Of a stretch of 64,000 bases of DNA, positions 20,158-28,810 are shown one piece after another (the first letter of the stretch is position 1; the number at the start of each line of letters is the position of its first letter). The stretch comes from Bacteroidota bacterium (lineage in GTDB: Bacteria; Bacteroidota; Rhodothermia; Balneolales; Balneolaceae), in contig JAAAOB010000159.1 in assembly GCA_009909035.1 (NCBI GenBank), positions 40,318 through 104,317 of the forward strand, written 5' to 3'. The notes under the pieces were generated by a model. The model ran no database searches and was not told the origin of the DNA. It worked only from the letters and a program-made list of their open reading frames with translations. A program made the translations under genes and the position numbers.

Positions 20158-20670
20158 ATGATCTCAATTCCGAAAGACCTAACCGAAAAAAAAGTTTTCC
20201 AAACCGTTGAGCAGTACATCAACGATGAAGGTTTTACAATTATCGATAAAGACACTGATCGCCCATGGGGCGGATTTTTGGTGATTGATGAAGGACAGGC
20301 CGAGCAGTTTATTTCTACGTTTTTTCCCAATCAAAGTGTGAAGGATTTTATAGGGTTTGATAAACTGAGTCCAAAGATCCTGCTGGTGGCGCCCGGTAAA
20401 CGGTTGTCGTGGCAGTATCACCACCGGCGGGCGGAGATCTGGCGTGTGATTGGCGGAAAGGCCGGGGTTGTGGTCAGTGATACCGACAAGCAAACACCTG
20501 TTAAAATGCTTGAACTGGGCGAGTCGGTCAGCCTGCACCAGGGCGAACGCCACAGACTCGTGGGCCTGGATCAGTGGGGTGTGCTGGCCGAAATATGGAA
20601 ACATACCGATCCGGAAAATCCGTCCGATGAAGAGGATATCGTGCGTGTGGAAGATGATTTTGGGCGGTGA
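20158..20670 (+). CDS. Cupin-type mannose-6-phosphate isomerase-like protein
   Basis: 170 residues, a single cupin barrel. Metal-ligand residues are visible in LSWQYHHRRAEIWRV and LHQGERHRL, and the C-terminal block EEDIVRVEDDFGR is the characteristic tail of type II phosphomannose isomerase domains. It would interconvert mannose-6-phosphate and fructose-6-phosphate. That is the last step needed to bring mannose-1-phosphate from GH130 (after a mutase encoded elsewhere) into glycolysis, so it fits the mannan locus. The ATG at 20158 was chosen because the sequence before it looks non-coding. Sugar-nucleotide or other cupin functions cannot be excluded. Confidence 0.75.
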   Translation: MISIPKDLTEKKVFQTVEQYINDEGFTIIDKDTDRPWGGFLVIDEGQAEQFISTFFPNQSVKDFIGFDKLSPKILLVAPGKRLSWQYHHRRAEIWRVIGGKAGVVVSDTDKQTPVKMLELGESVSLHQGERHRLVGLDQWGVLAEIWKHTDPENPSDEEDIVRVEDDFGR

Positions 20671-20717
20671 CTATCTCGTCAAACGATTGCTTTTTTTCTC
20701 CCGACGAATTATAGAAC

Positions 20718-20748
20718 CCTCCAAGTGTTCTCAACCCTTGGAGGATTT
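20718..20748 (+). terminator. Terminator between the cupin gene and the convergent methyltransferase
   Basis: Perfect 8-base arms CCTCCAAG and CTTGGAGG with a short loop, followed by ATTTTC. It sits between two convergent genes, 48 bases after the cupin stop. Confidence 0.65.
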
Positions 20749-20755
20749 TCCGCGG

Positions 20756-21493
20756 TTATGCATCAACCCGTGCAATGCGGGTAAAAATCGGAAAGTGCAC
20801 AGGGCGAATTTTGTTATTCCAGCACGATTTTAATTCATCATGAATCAATTCCAGGGGAGAGTGGCCGGTTTGGTTTTTGTAATGAATTACGGCCGACCAT
20901 GTTCTGAGGTATCCGACCAAATACTCGAAATCCCATTCATATACAATGCTGAACTCCTGGCTTTCAATGTTCCGGAAGGGAAATGGCAGGGTTTCATATT
21001 TTTCATCCAGGTATCGCCGCTCTTCATCCCAGTATGGGCCCGTAATGTCGTGGAACAGCCGGGAGATGATGTGGTCGGCTTCAGGGAACGTCTCTGCGAG
21101 TCCGTAGCCAATCACGGCAAAAACGCCTCCTTTTTTTATGGTTCTGTACACCTCTTTATAGAATTGATCTAAATCAAACCAGTGAATAGCCTGCGCAACA
21201 GTGATCAGGTTAAACGTATCATCAGGAAAAGCCGGTTCTTCGGCTTTCTGAATGGAGTATTCGATAGTTGGATGGTTCGGCGCCTGCTCAAGCTGCCGCC
21301 GGCTGATATCGGTGGCGTGGACTTGTTTAAACTGTTTGGCCAGCTCCGTCGCTACCTGGCCATTTCCCGTTCCGCAATCCCAGGCACAGTTCTTTTCTGG
21401 AACCAGTTCCAGAATAAAATCATACAGCGCATTCGGGTACGTTGGCCTGAAGGCTTTGTAAAGATTGGATTGCTCGGAGAAGTTATCTTTCAT
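20756..21493 (-). CDS. Class I SAM-dependent methyltransferase
   Basis: 245 residues. The SAM-binding motif I is CAWDCGTGNGQVATELAK (about 33-50), followed by the acidic strand end VHATDIS and the motif FNLITVAQAIHWFDLDQF, typical of the methyltransferase 11/25 group of small-molecule enzymes. The substrate is unknown. The start was set at the ATG at 21493 (MKDNFSEQSN), since the upstream extension overlaps a toxin remnant. It is convergent with the cupin gene and is not obviously part of the mannan locus. Confidence 0.85.
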   Translation of the reverse strand: MKDNFSEQSNLYKAFRPTYPNALYDFILELVPEKNCAWDCGTGNGQVATELAKQFKQVHATDISRRQLEQAPNHPTIEYSIQKAEEPAFPDDTFNLITVAQAIHWFDLDQFYKEVYRTIKKGGVFAVIGYGLAETFPEADHIISRLFHDITGPYWDEERRYLDEKYETLPFPFRNIESQEFSIVYEWDFEYLVGYLRTWSAVIHYKNQTGHSPLELIHDELKSCWNNKIRPVHFPIFTRIARVDA

Positions 21494-21513
21494 GGATAGA
21501 TACTTAGTAAATT

Positions 21514-21606
21514 TTACAAAACAATCAAGCAATAAACATTGTCCTCAGTCCCCCTTTCCATGATATACCGTTTGGCGATGGCTGATGAGTCTATAAAAAC
21601 GTCCAT
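21514..21606 (-). pseudogene. N-terminal stub of a PIN-domain (VapC-like) toxin
   Basis: A 30-codon frame starting at the ATG at 21606 reads MDVFIDSSAIAKRYIMERGT. This is the first strand and helix of PIN-domain ribonuclease toxins, including the first catalytic Asp (FIDSSA), and it then runs out into a stop. The rest of the toxin (about 100 residues) is missing, replaced by the methyltransferase start region. No antitoxin gene could be recognised upstream. Confidence 0.55.
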
Positions 21607-22011
21607 GCGCCATTTTTTCGCTCATCTACAATAGCAGATGACAGTTCGCACCCTATCATTTCAACAGGTGTGAAGGGTTATTTCCATGATTGCATATCCG
21701 ACTCTTTTTTCCTGTATGGCCGGATTTCTGCCAGAGGCTTCCCATACCGGATAAGCACAAGTTCTTCTATATATCAAAACAAAGATTTTGTGTCTGGTTT
21801 TGTTATTTGACACCAGTGTCCGGAACACCCCACGCATCATTATACCAACGATGACGATCTTCCAGTCAGATTTTGGATAAATCTTCAGTCTTTTCACTTC
21901 TCACTTTTGCCTTTCCACTTGGAAGAACAGAGAAAAGATTCAAGGCTATAAACCTCGATGTTGCCAGGAGCTCACTCAAAAACCCGGGTTCGTGCAATTT
22001 CAGGTCCTGTT
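21607..22011. other. Intergenic, probable degraded coding sequence, nothing identified
   Basis: About 400 bases between the PIN stub and the GH26 fossil. Only short broken frames are present on both strands, none with recognisable motifs. It probably belongs to the same decayed block. Confidence 0.4.
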
Positions 22012-23160
22012 TTACCTCAAATATAGCTCCGGCAAATCATCTTCAAACAATATGAACTCGTGATCGAGGAATTCGCATAAAATTTTCGTCCCCTGGCTGG
22101 AGTCATACAGGGCATAATAGAGGTAGGGCCGGTCGTTCTTGTGGTTGGCGTTTCGCCAGACAAGCACGTAGGCAATTCGGCGCGTGGTGTCGTTCGCGTT
22201 GATTACGGCCAGTAGCAAATCAGTTCACCAGGTGCTGTCCGGGATCGCTTCATAGCCGGTTTCGGTCATTGTGGGAATCTTGCTGTACTCTTCGGTCATC
22301 TCAACCAGCATTTCCAGCCGGTTCACGAAATCCTTCCGGGTGCCAGCTGTCTGGACACTGTGGTAATCGTCATACCCCATAATATCCATATACTCATCGC
22401 CGGGATAGCCTCGAGGTAGGTCTCTTTGGAATCGAATACATCAGGTGAATAGCTGTAGAGCAGATTGTTTAAGCTTTTTTCATCACGGAGGTAATCCACG
22501 ATAAATCTACAAAGGTCAATATATTCTACCGGCGTGGCGTAGGCGCTTTTCCACCAGAACCAGTTTTCGGTCATTTCGTGGTATGGGCGGAGCAGGATGG
22601 GTATAATCTGTGATTTTCAGGTTCGGGCATGACGAGGTAATTAGAGCCGAACTTGGCGAAATAATTCAGTCATTTGTGGAATTTCTTATGAATTTCGCCG
22701 CCAGGCAACATGGTCGGTACAGCGTTCCCTCCGTATCCCAGGCGTTGCCGCCGGTGGCCGGGTTGTTTAGGTGCGAGCCGATGGTGGTGACGCTGCCTCA
22801 CTGGTACCCGTATTTAATCACAGGTTCATGTTTTCGAAGTTTACACCATAGAGGTTTTCCTTCTTGTGAAATTCCAGGTCGCCGAGTTCCCATTCATAGA
22901 CGGCAGGGTAGGAGCCGGCGGTTTCAAGCAGATCGGGTCTGCCGGGTATATTTGCATATTGTATCCGAAGGCAAGATAATCCTGATGGCAGAAGATTACG
23001 TTTTTGTGGCGGATAGAATCGAGGATGCTGAAAAGTAGATCGGTTTGAAGGAGTACGCTCTATACAATACAATCGCTAAGCTTGTGGTTCGTTGATCACT
23101 CTATTTCGTTGCGCATGAGGAATGGAGAAAGAAGGCAAGTAGAACTATAATTTGTTTCAT
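22012..23160 (-). pseudogene. Shattered second GH26 mannanase gene (lipoprotein)
   Basis: Reading the minus strand across several frames recovers a whole GH26 enzyme in order. It opens with MKQIIVLLAFFLHSSCATK, a lipoprotein signal with lipobox HSSC from the ATG at 23160, followed at once by an in-frame stop. Then come DSIRHKNVIFCHQDYLAFGY, AGSYPAVYEWELGDLEFHKK, a short histidine-asparagine-proline motif (LNNPATGG), ENWFWWKSAYATP (matching the active GDWFWWGKGIASE), IVDYLRDEKSLNNLLYSYSP, and finally VLVWRNANHKNDRPYLYYA and EFILFEDDLPELY. Successive pieces lie in different frames with several stops, so no enzyme can be made. The pieces are clearly similar to, but distinct from, the intact GH26 at 12466-13668, so this is an old paralogue rather than a recent duplicate. 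Confidence 0.9.
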
Positions 23161-23606
23161 AGAATGAGTGACAAATGTGCTTTTTGATGAACACTCCTGT
23201 TTTGATTCTATTCGATTTGTGCGGTAATCAATTGTGTGTGATGATTAAAAAAATAGTGTATGTTATTATAATATAAATCAAATTGATTGAATATTTTATT
23301 TGGCTCTTCTTTGGACGTCAGATACCGTATTTTGGGAACTTACAATTTGTGAAGTAAACATATTGTCTCTTAGAGCGGAAAAATGCCTTCTCTTTGGAGT
23401 AGGGATTCGATATTTTTCTAAAAACACAAAACTACGTGGGTAATGTTATTTTGGTAGATTAAATGAAGAATAGATCATGCCAAACGATCGAACTTTTGAA
23501 ATGAGGGATAGAGCAGACGGCCGATAGTTGAAATTGAATGAATTATCTGCATGTCAAATTAAGTGTATTTACCAGGGAAGTGACTTCAATTAGGACGGAA
23601 AAGATT
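23161..23606 (+). promoter_or_regulatory. AT-rich upstream region of the ROK regulator
   Basis: About 445 bases of AT-rich sequence between the dead GH26 start (divergent) and the ROK gene. No gene is seen. It should contain the regulator's promoter and once held that of the GH26 fossil. A ribosome site AGGACGG lies at 23592-23598, nine bases before the ATG at 23607, and decides that start. Confidence 0.4.
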
Positions 23607-24842
23607 ATGCTACAGGGAACGAATTTACAATACGCCAACTCATTTAATATCAGGATTGTCATTGAGGCAATTCGGCTCTACGGCCCTGTAAGTAGAGGAG
23701 AGGTTGCAAAAAAAACAAGATTAACGGCCCAGACGGTGACTAACATCACAAAAAAACTGATGAAGGGGAATTTGATAGTGGAAGGTGATCGCGTTCAGGA
23801 GGGTAGGGGAGCCCCTTCAATACTACTGAAACTGAATAAGGATGCAGCTTTTTCAATCGGTCTTGATCTCGATAAAGATCACCTAACCGCTGTACTGATT
23901 GATCTGGATGGTAATATGCGCCAGCGGATTTCAAAAAGCCTTAAATTTCCAAAATCAGATGAGGCTATGGACCTGATGGAGGAGATAACCAATGAGTTGA
24001 TCATGCTTGAAGGAGAGCCCAGGGATAAAATTTGGGGCATCGGGGTTGGGTTGCCCGGCCCGATGGTGGTTAGCGAAGGAAGTGTCCTCAAAAATGTTGT
24101 AAATCCACAATTTATTCCAGGGTGGGATAATGTTCCTGTTGTAAAAATTTTGGAGGAACGGCTGGGCTTGCCGGTTTACTTGGAAAATAATGCTTCTGCA
24201 GCAGCAATTGGAGAGCGCTGGTATGGAGCCGGCAAGCATATTAATAACTTTTTTTATATTTACATTGGCGCAGGGCTCGGAGGAGGGCTGTTCATAAATG
24301 GCCAGCTGCATTCCGGTACAACAGGAAATGCCGGAGAGCTTGGCTACCTTCCCATCCTGGTTAATGGTACTGAGAAACAGTCTGATTTTAAGCCTCATTT
24401 AGGCGAATATTTTAATGTGGCGCTTCTCTATGAAAAACTTGAAAAGGAAGGGGCTCAAATTCAAACACTCAATGATTTACAAAATCTCTATGAGGCTGGT
24501 AACAGCACAGTCGTTGAATGGTTTGATCTTGCAGCGGAAAAACTAATTCCTTCACTTTTATCCATTGAATATCTGCTTGATCCTGAGGTGGTATTTATAG
24601 GTGGCCGTCTGCCGGAAATGATTCTGACAAAGATTTTAGGAATAATCTCAGAAACTTTGCCTGGCTTAAGGATTGAAGGAAAAGCATCAGGACCCGAGAT
24701 TCGAAAATCAACAGCGGGATTGAACGCAGGTGCGCTCGGTGTGGCAACCTTGCCTTTATATGCAACGTTTGCACCCATCCCGAAATTTGTAATGGATCAG
24801 AGCATTGATAAAATCCGGGATTTCACGAAACTAAATAAATGA
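23607..24842 (+). CDS. ROK-family transcriptional regulator (NagC/XylR type)
   Basis: 411 residues from the ATG at 23607 (MLQGTNLQYAN). A winged helix-turn-helix (about 10-65; GPVSRGEVAKKTRLTAQTVTNITKKL) precedes a sugar-kinase-like ROK domain with DLDKDHLT, the glycine-rich GVGLPGP, ENNASAAAIGERWYG and GAGLGGGLFINGQLHSGTTGNAGELG. The cysteine cluster of the ROK zinc motif is absent. Such proteins repress sugar-catabolic genes until a sugar or sugar phosphate binds. It lies beside the GH26 fossil and 3 kb from the mannan locus, so it is the best candidate for that locus's local regulator; this is inference from position. Confidence 0.88.
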   Translation: MLQGTNLQYANSFNIRIVIEAIRLYGPVSRGEVAKKTRLTAQTVTNITKKLMKGNLIVEGDRVQEGRGAPSILLKLNKDAAFSIGLDLDKDHLTAVLIDLDGNMRQRISKSLKFPKSDEAMDLMEEITNELIMLEGEPRDKIWGIGVGLPGPMVVSEGSVLKNVVNPQFIPGWDNVPVVKILEERLGLPVYLENNASAAAIGERWYGAGKHINNFFYIYIGAGLGGGLFINGQLHSGTTGNAGELGYLPILVNGTEKQSDFKPHLGEYFNVALLYEKLEKEGAQIQTLNDLQNLYEAGNSTVVEWFDLAAEKLIPSLLSIEYLLDPEVVFIGGRLPEMILTKILGIISETLPGLRIEGKASGPEIRKSTAGLNAGALGVATLPLYATFAPIPKFVMDQSIDKIRDFTKLNK

Positions 24843-24908
24843 TTTCGGATAAGACCCAATGGAGCCATTTTTTTTATTTTAATTCAATCAACAAACAAAT
24901 ATTTTATT

Positions 24909-25493
24909 ATGATAAAGCGATTACTGGTTATCTTAATATACGGATTACTATTACTGCCTTTTACACTACCCGAAACCGCCTCGGCCCAGTGGTCGCTTGG
25001 TGCCTCGTACGAAATGCGTGATGAAGATCCCACAAATGGATTCGGACTCCGTATTGAGCGATCCCTGTTTAATTCTCTCCCGGTTGTTGATCTTGGCCTG
25101 CGGGCACATTTTAGCTATTTCAATGAATCGAACTCCGTTTCAAATGGAATTACGATTGAGCAGGATTTTGAAAACTACGATTATGGACTTGCAGCAACAG
25201 GTGGAGTATCGGTTGGCCTGGTTTCGCCATACGTCGGATTCGGTATTGGTCAGGATAACTCAACGCTCGAGACAAGCGGTGACATTGATGAAATTAACGG
25301 TGCAGAGCTTGATGTTGAGCAGCCGTTTGATGAATCTGATTTCTACTGGAATGCGTTTGTAGGAGCAAAGGTCAAATTTATTCCTGTGATAGAGCCATTC
25401 ATTGAGTACAGGTTTACAAAAGTATCGGGCCGGGATGATATCGGCATTGATGATGTCAGCAGACTTGCGCTGGGAATTTCCTTGCGTTTCTAA
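24909..25493 (+). CDS. Small outer-membrane beta-barrel protein
   Basis: 194 residues with a signal peptide (about 1-27, ending ETASA), then alternating amphipathic strands ending in an aromatic residue (LALGISLRF), as expected of an 8-stranded outer-membrane barrel of the OmpA/OmpX-like fold. An acidic extracellular-loop-like stretch (SGDIDEINGAELDVEQP) lies in the middle. The function is unknown. It follows the ROK gene by 66 bases and ends at a strong terminator. Confidence 0.75.
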   Translation: MIKRLLVILIYGLLLLPFTLPETASAQWSLGASYEMRDEDPTNGFGLRIERSLFNSLPVVDLGLRAHFSYFNESNSVSNGITIEQDFENYDYGLAATGGVSVGLVSPYVGFGIGQDNSTLETSGDIDEINGAELDVEQPFDESDFYWNAFVGAKVKFIPVIEPFIEYRFTKVSGRDDIGIDDVSRLALGISLRF

Positions 25494-25517
25494 GCTCAGA
25501 AATGAATATTATCCATG

Positions 25518-25547
25518 GGTGATCAATGGTATTGGTCACCTTTTTTT
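25518..25547 (+). terminator. Rho-independent terminator after the outer-membrane barrel gene
   Basis: A stem of ten pairs (one G-T) GGTGATCAAT / ATTGGTCACC with a three-base loop, followed by seven T residues. It lies 24 bases after the stop codon. Confidence 0.9.
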
Positions 25548-25677
25548 ATTTCGTTACATTCTAATCGTATGTGCTGCAGGCAGGCATTGGAATAATGAAT
25601 GCGCCGTTCATCAGTTATGTATGTACGACGATAGTTGATTAACGCAACCCGTACGAAACGGTTTCCAGTAAACAGAT

Positions 25678-27924
25678 ATGGCAGATGTTGATACCAATAT
25701 TGCCGGTGTAATTGATAAGCTTGATCTTGGCAAGCTCGAGAAAAGTACGCTTCATGAACTTTTAAAGCTTTGTCATAGCCACCTGGATGAAACAGATGAT
25801 GATTTAATTACAAGAGCATTTAAACTTTGCTACCATTCGCATAAGGATATAAAGCGAGCTTCAGGCGAGCCATACTATCTTCACCCGGTGGAGGTGGCAA
25901 AAATTATGGCCGCGGAATTTACAATTGATGATGAATCGGTAGCAGCTGCACTTCTGCACGACACGGTTGAGGATACGTCTATCACCCTCGACGATATCCG
26001 GGCTAATTTTGGTGATGTGGTAGCTCATCTCATTGATGGCGTTACGAAGATTACGGGTGTTTTTGAAAACAGGGATTCAAAACAGGCCGAAACATTTATG
26101 AAACTTCTTCTGTCCATGGCAGAAGATATTCGGGTGGTCTTGATTAAGTTTGCTGACCGGCTCCACAATATGCGAACGATCGGGCATCTGCCGCGGCAAA
26201 AGCAGTTTAAGAAGGCTACGGAAACGATGGAGCTGTACGCGCCGCTGGCTCACCGGTTCGGACTCTTTAAAATTAAAAATGAATTTGAAGATCTCTGCTT
26301 TAAAGTCATAGATCCCAATTCGTATAAGTTCATTGCCCGAAAATTAAAGGAGAAGAAAGAGGCTCGGGAGTCCTTTATTGAGGAGTTTATGAACCCGATA
26401 GAGGAGGAGCTATCGAATCATAATTTCAATTTTGAGATTAAAGGGCGGCCCAAGCATATCTACTCGATTTACCGGAAGATGCAGAAGCAGCAGAAACCGT
26501 TTGAGGAAATTTACGATCTTTTTGCTATCCGCATTATTCTTGAAGATCCACACTCAAAAGAGGACTGCTGGCGCGTCTACTCCATCATAACCGACTGGTA
26601 TACCCCTATACCCAAACGGTTTCGTGATTTTATATCTGTTCCCAAAGCCAATGGATACCAGTCGCTTCACACCACGGTTATTACCAAAAAAGGGCGTAAA
26701 GTGGAGGTGCAGATCCGTACTCGGAAGATGGATGACATCGCTGAACACGGACTGGCGGCACACTGGAAGTACAAGGAGGGCAAAGAGAGCGGCAGCCGTG
26801 AACTGGATAAATTTGTGACGTGGGTCCGTGATGTACTCGATACGCCACGGCCCGATGCGGCCACGGAGTTTGTGAAGGATTTTCAGCTGAATCTCTACCA
26901 GGATGAAATCTATGTTTTTACGCCCGAAGGAGACTTGAAAACGCTGCCCGAGGGAGCCTCATGTATTGATTTTGCGTTCGAAATTCACAGCGAAATCGGC
27001 GAACGGGCCATCGCTTCCAAGGTGAATGGTAAAATGGTTCCACTGCGGCAGAAGCTGAAAATCGGTGACCAGGTTGAGATCATCACCGGCAATAAAATCA
27101 ACCTGAATCCGGACTGGATGGACGATGTGGTAACCCACAAGGCGAGAGCCCGGCTTCGTCAGTTTATAAAGCAGAAGGAGCGAAAAGTAGCCAACGAAGG
27201 CAGGGAGATCTGGGAGAAACGGGCGAAAAAAGGAAAGGTTGAAATCACCGACCAGGAGCTGACGAAAGTGGCCAAGGTTTTTGGGTTTGATGCCACCCAG
27301 GATATGTTTTACGAAATTGGAAAGGGGGCGTTTGACGTAAATAAGCCGTTTGAAAAAGTAAAAGAGTATAAAAGTAAAGGCCGGATTGATAAAGATCAGC
27401 CCGAGAGTGAAGATTCGGTATCTGAGGATAAGATTCAGGAAGAGTACATATCAACAGCTCGATCCGTAGGCGAAGATAAAGCGCTATTGGTGGAGGGGGA
27501 GCTCAGTGATGTTAAATATTCATATGCAAACTGCTGCAATCCAATTCCCGGAGATAACGTCATTGGATTTATCAGCCGGAACGGGGATGTGAAAATTCAC
27601 CGGTCCAACTGCAAAAATGCACATCACCTGATGAACACAGACGGCGAGCGTATTTTGGACGTCTCCTGGTCAAATAATATTGAGAGCGAGTTCCTCGGAG
27701 GCGTAAAAGTTATTGGGGAAGATCGAGTTGGACTGGTCAATGACCTAACCGAAGTGCTCTCAAAATCTCTTCAAACCAATATGAAAAGCATAAACGTAAG
27801 CAGTGAAGGGGGGATGTTTGAGGGAATCCTTGCCGTCTATATTAAAGATCTTGACCATCTTGAACGTGTTATACAGCGCCTGGAGCGGGTTGAAGGAGTG
27901 AAAACCGTTTTACGATACGAATAG
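25678..27924 (+). CDS. Bifunctional (p)ppGpp synthetase/hydrolase of the Rel/SpoT family
   Basis: 748 residues with the complete long RSH layout. The hydrolase HD domain (about 45-195) has the metal motif LLHDTVEDT near 92-100 and FADRLHNMRT. The synthetase domain (about 240-365) has the RFRDFISVPKANGYQSLHTT signature. A TGS domain (about 405-470; YVFTPEGDLKTLPEGA), a helical and Cys-containing region (YSYANCCNPIPGD) and a C-terminal ACT domain (about 672-748; VKVIGEDRVGLVNDLTEVL) follow. It makes and degrades the stringent-response alarmone. Both catalytic motifs look intact, so it is probably bifunctional. It stands alone between two intergenic gaps. Confidence 0.96.
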   Translation: MADVDTNIAGVIDKLDLGKLEKSTLHELLKLCHSHLDETDDDLITRAFKLCYHSHKDIKRASGEPYYLHPVEVAKIMAAEFTIDDESVAAALLHDTVEDTSITLDDIRANFGDVVAHLIDGVTKITGVFENRDSKQAETFMKLLLSMAEDIRVVLIKFADRLHNMRTIGHLPRQKQFKKATETMELYAPLAHRFGLFKIKNEFEDLCFKVIDPNSYKFIARKLKEKKEARESFIEEFMNPIEEELSNHNFNFEIKGRPKHIYSIYRKMQKQQKPFEEIYDLFAIRIILEDPHSKEDCWRVYSIITDWYTPIPKRFRDFISVPKANGYQSLHTTVITKKGRKVEVQIRTRKMDDIAEHGLAAHWKYKEGKESGSRELDKFVTWVRDVLDTPRPDAATEFVKDFQLNLYQDEIYVFTPEGDLKTLPEGASCIDFAFEIHSEIGERAIASKVNGKMVPLRQKLKIGDQVEIITGNKINLNPDWMDDVVTHKARARLRQFIKQKERKVANEGREIWEKRAKKGKVEITDQELTKVAKVFGFDATQDMFYEIGKGAFDVNKPFEKVKEYKSKGRIDKDQPESEDSVSEDKIQEEYISTARSVGEDKALLVEGELSDVKYSYANCCNPIPGDNVIGFISRNGDVKIHRSNCKNAHHLMNTDGERILDVSWSNNIESEFLGGVKVIGEDRVGLVNDLTEVLSKSLQTNMKSINVSSEGGMFEGILAVYIKDLDHLERVIQRLERVEGVKTVLRYE

Positions 27925-28046
27925 CTCGTTTGAATCGAGGAAATTGCATCAGGAATCAAAAATAATGAATAATTTTTTACCTTTGATGTAGTTACGTTAT
28001 TGTGATTACGTTCTTAGATTAACTGTTTAAAAAACAATCAATTAAG

Positions 28047-28373
28047 ATGGTGACATACACAAAACGAGATATCGTACGAGCGGTTGCTGATGAGATGGAC
28101 GTGCCGCTAAATAAGGCTGAGCCATGGGTCGATTCGGTTATTGGCGCCCTCCGTGGAAAAATGATGGATGCAGACCCCACGTGCAGAATTGAACTGCGCG
28201 ATTTTGGCGTGTTTGAGGTCAAAAAAACCAAAGCAAAACCTAAAGCCCGAAATCCAAAAACAAACGAAGAGATTTTTGTACCTGCCCATCGGAAAACACA
28301 CTTTAAACCGAGCAAACGGCTTAAGAAATTTCTCAGAACTCCTCTTAAAGAGCTTGACAGCGACGAAGAGTAA
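28047..28373 (+). CDS. HU/IHF-family DNA-binding protein
   Basis: 108 residues, the size of a single HU/IHF subunit plus a short acidic tail. MVTYTKRDIVRAVADEMDVP opens like HU proteins, ELRDFGVFEVKKTKAKPKARNP is the DNA-inserting beta arm region with the conserved Arg-Asn-Pro, and VPAHRKTHFKPSKRLK closes the fold. It bends and compacts DNA. Its stop shares a base with the next start (TAATG), so it is translationally coupled to the YqgF gene. Confidence 0.92.
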   Translation: MVTYTKRDIVRAVADEMDVPLNKAEPWVDSVIGALRGKMMDADPTCRIELRDFGVFEVKKTKAKPKARNPKTNEEIFVPAHRKTHFKPSKRLKKFLRTPLKELDSDEE

Positions 28374-28807
28374 TGGCTGCTGCTCTGGGCCGGTATCTCG
28401 GTATAGATGTAGGTAGTAAACGAGTGGGGATAGCGCGTTCCGATCTTTTCAAATCCTTCGCCGTGGCCGTGGGTACATACTCACCCGAGGATAGTTTCAA
28501 TGAAATCAAGCGGCAGATTACGGAGGAGGGACCTGTTGAGGGCATCGTGGTAGGCTGGCCCTTAACGCCACAAGGTGAGCCGACACACTCTACCAAAATG
28601 GTTGAAGAGTATATCAAAGTACTTCATAAGCGGTTCCCGGAAACCCCCACTTTCCAGGTAGATGAACGATACTCCACGCGTGATGCAAGGCAAATCCTGG
28701 TTGATTCTGGTGTGCCGAAAAAGAAAAGAGAGGAAAAAGGACGTGTGGATCAGGCTGCTGCTGCGTATCTTTTACAGCAATTTCTTGAATCAAACCCGAC
28801 AACCTGA
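28373..28807 (+). CDS. ruvX: YqgF/RuvX-family putative pre-16S rRNA nuclease / Holliday junction resolvase-like protein
   Basis: 144 residues of RNase H-like fold. The acidic active site is visible as LGIDVGSKRVGIA (first Asp), the middle motif as IVVGWPLTPQGE, and the late Asp in GRVDQAAAAYLLQQFL. The family is essential in Escherichia coli, where it acts in maturation of the 16S rRNA 5' end. It is the second gene of a tight run HU, yqgF, def, fmt. Confidence 0.92.
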   Translation: MAAALGRYLGIDVGSKRVGIARSDLFKSFAVAVGTYSPEDSFNEIKRQITEEGPVEGIVVGWPLTPQGEPTHSTKMVEEYIKVLHKRFPETPTFQVDERYSTRDARQILVDSGVPKKKREEKGRVDQAAAAYLLQQFLESNPTT

Positions 28808-28810
28808 TAT

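Noticed and set aside
22323..22574. A small intact protein inside the GH26 fossil
   Set aside because: It is an internal piece of GH26 in one frame, with continuing homology in other frames on both sides.
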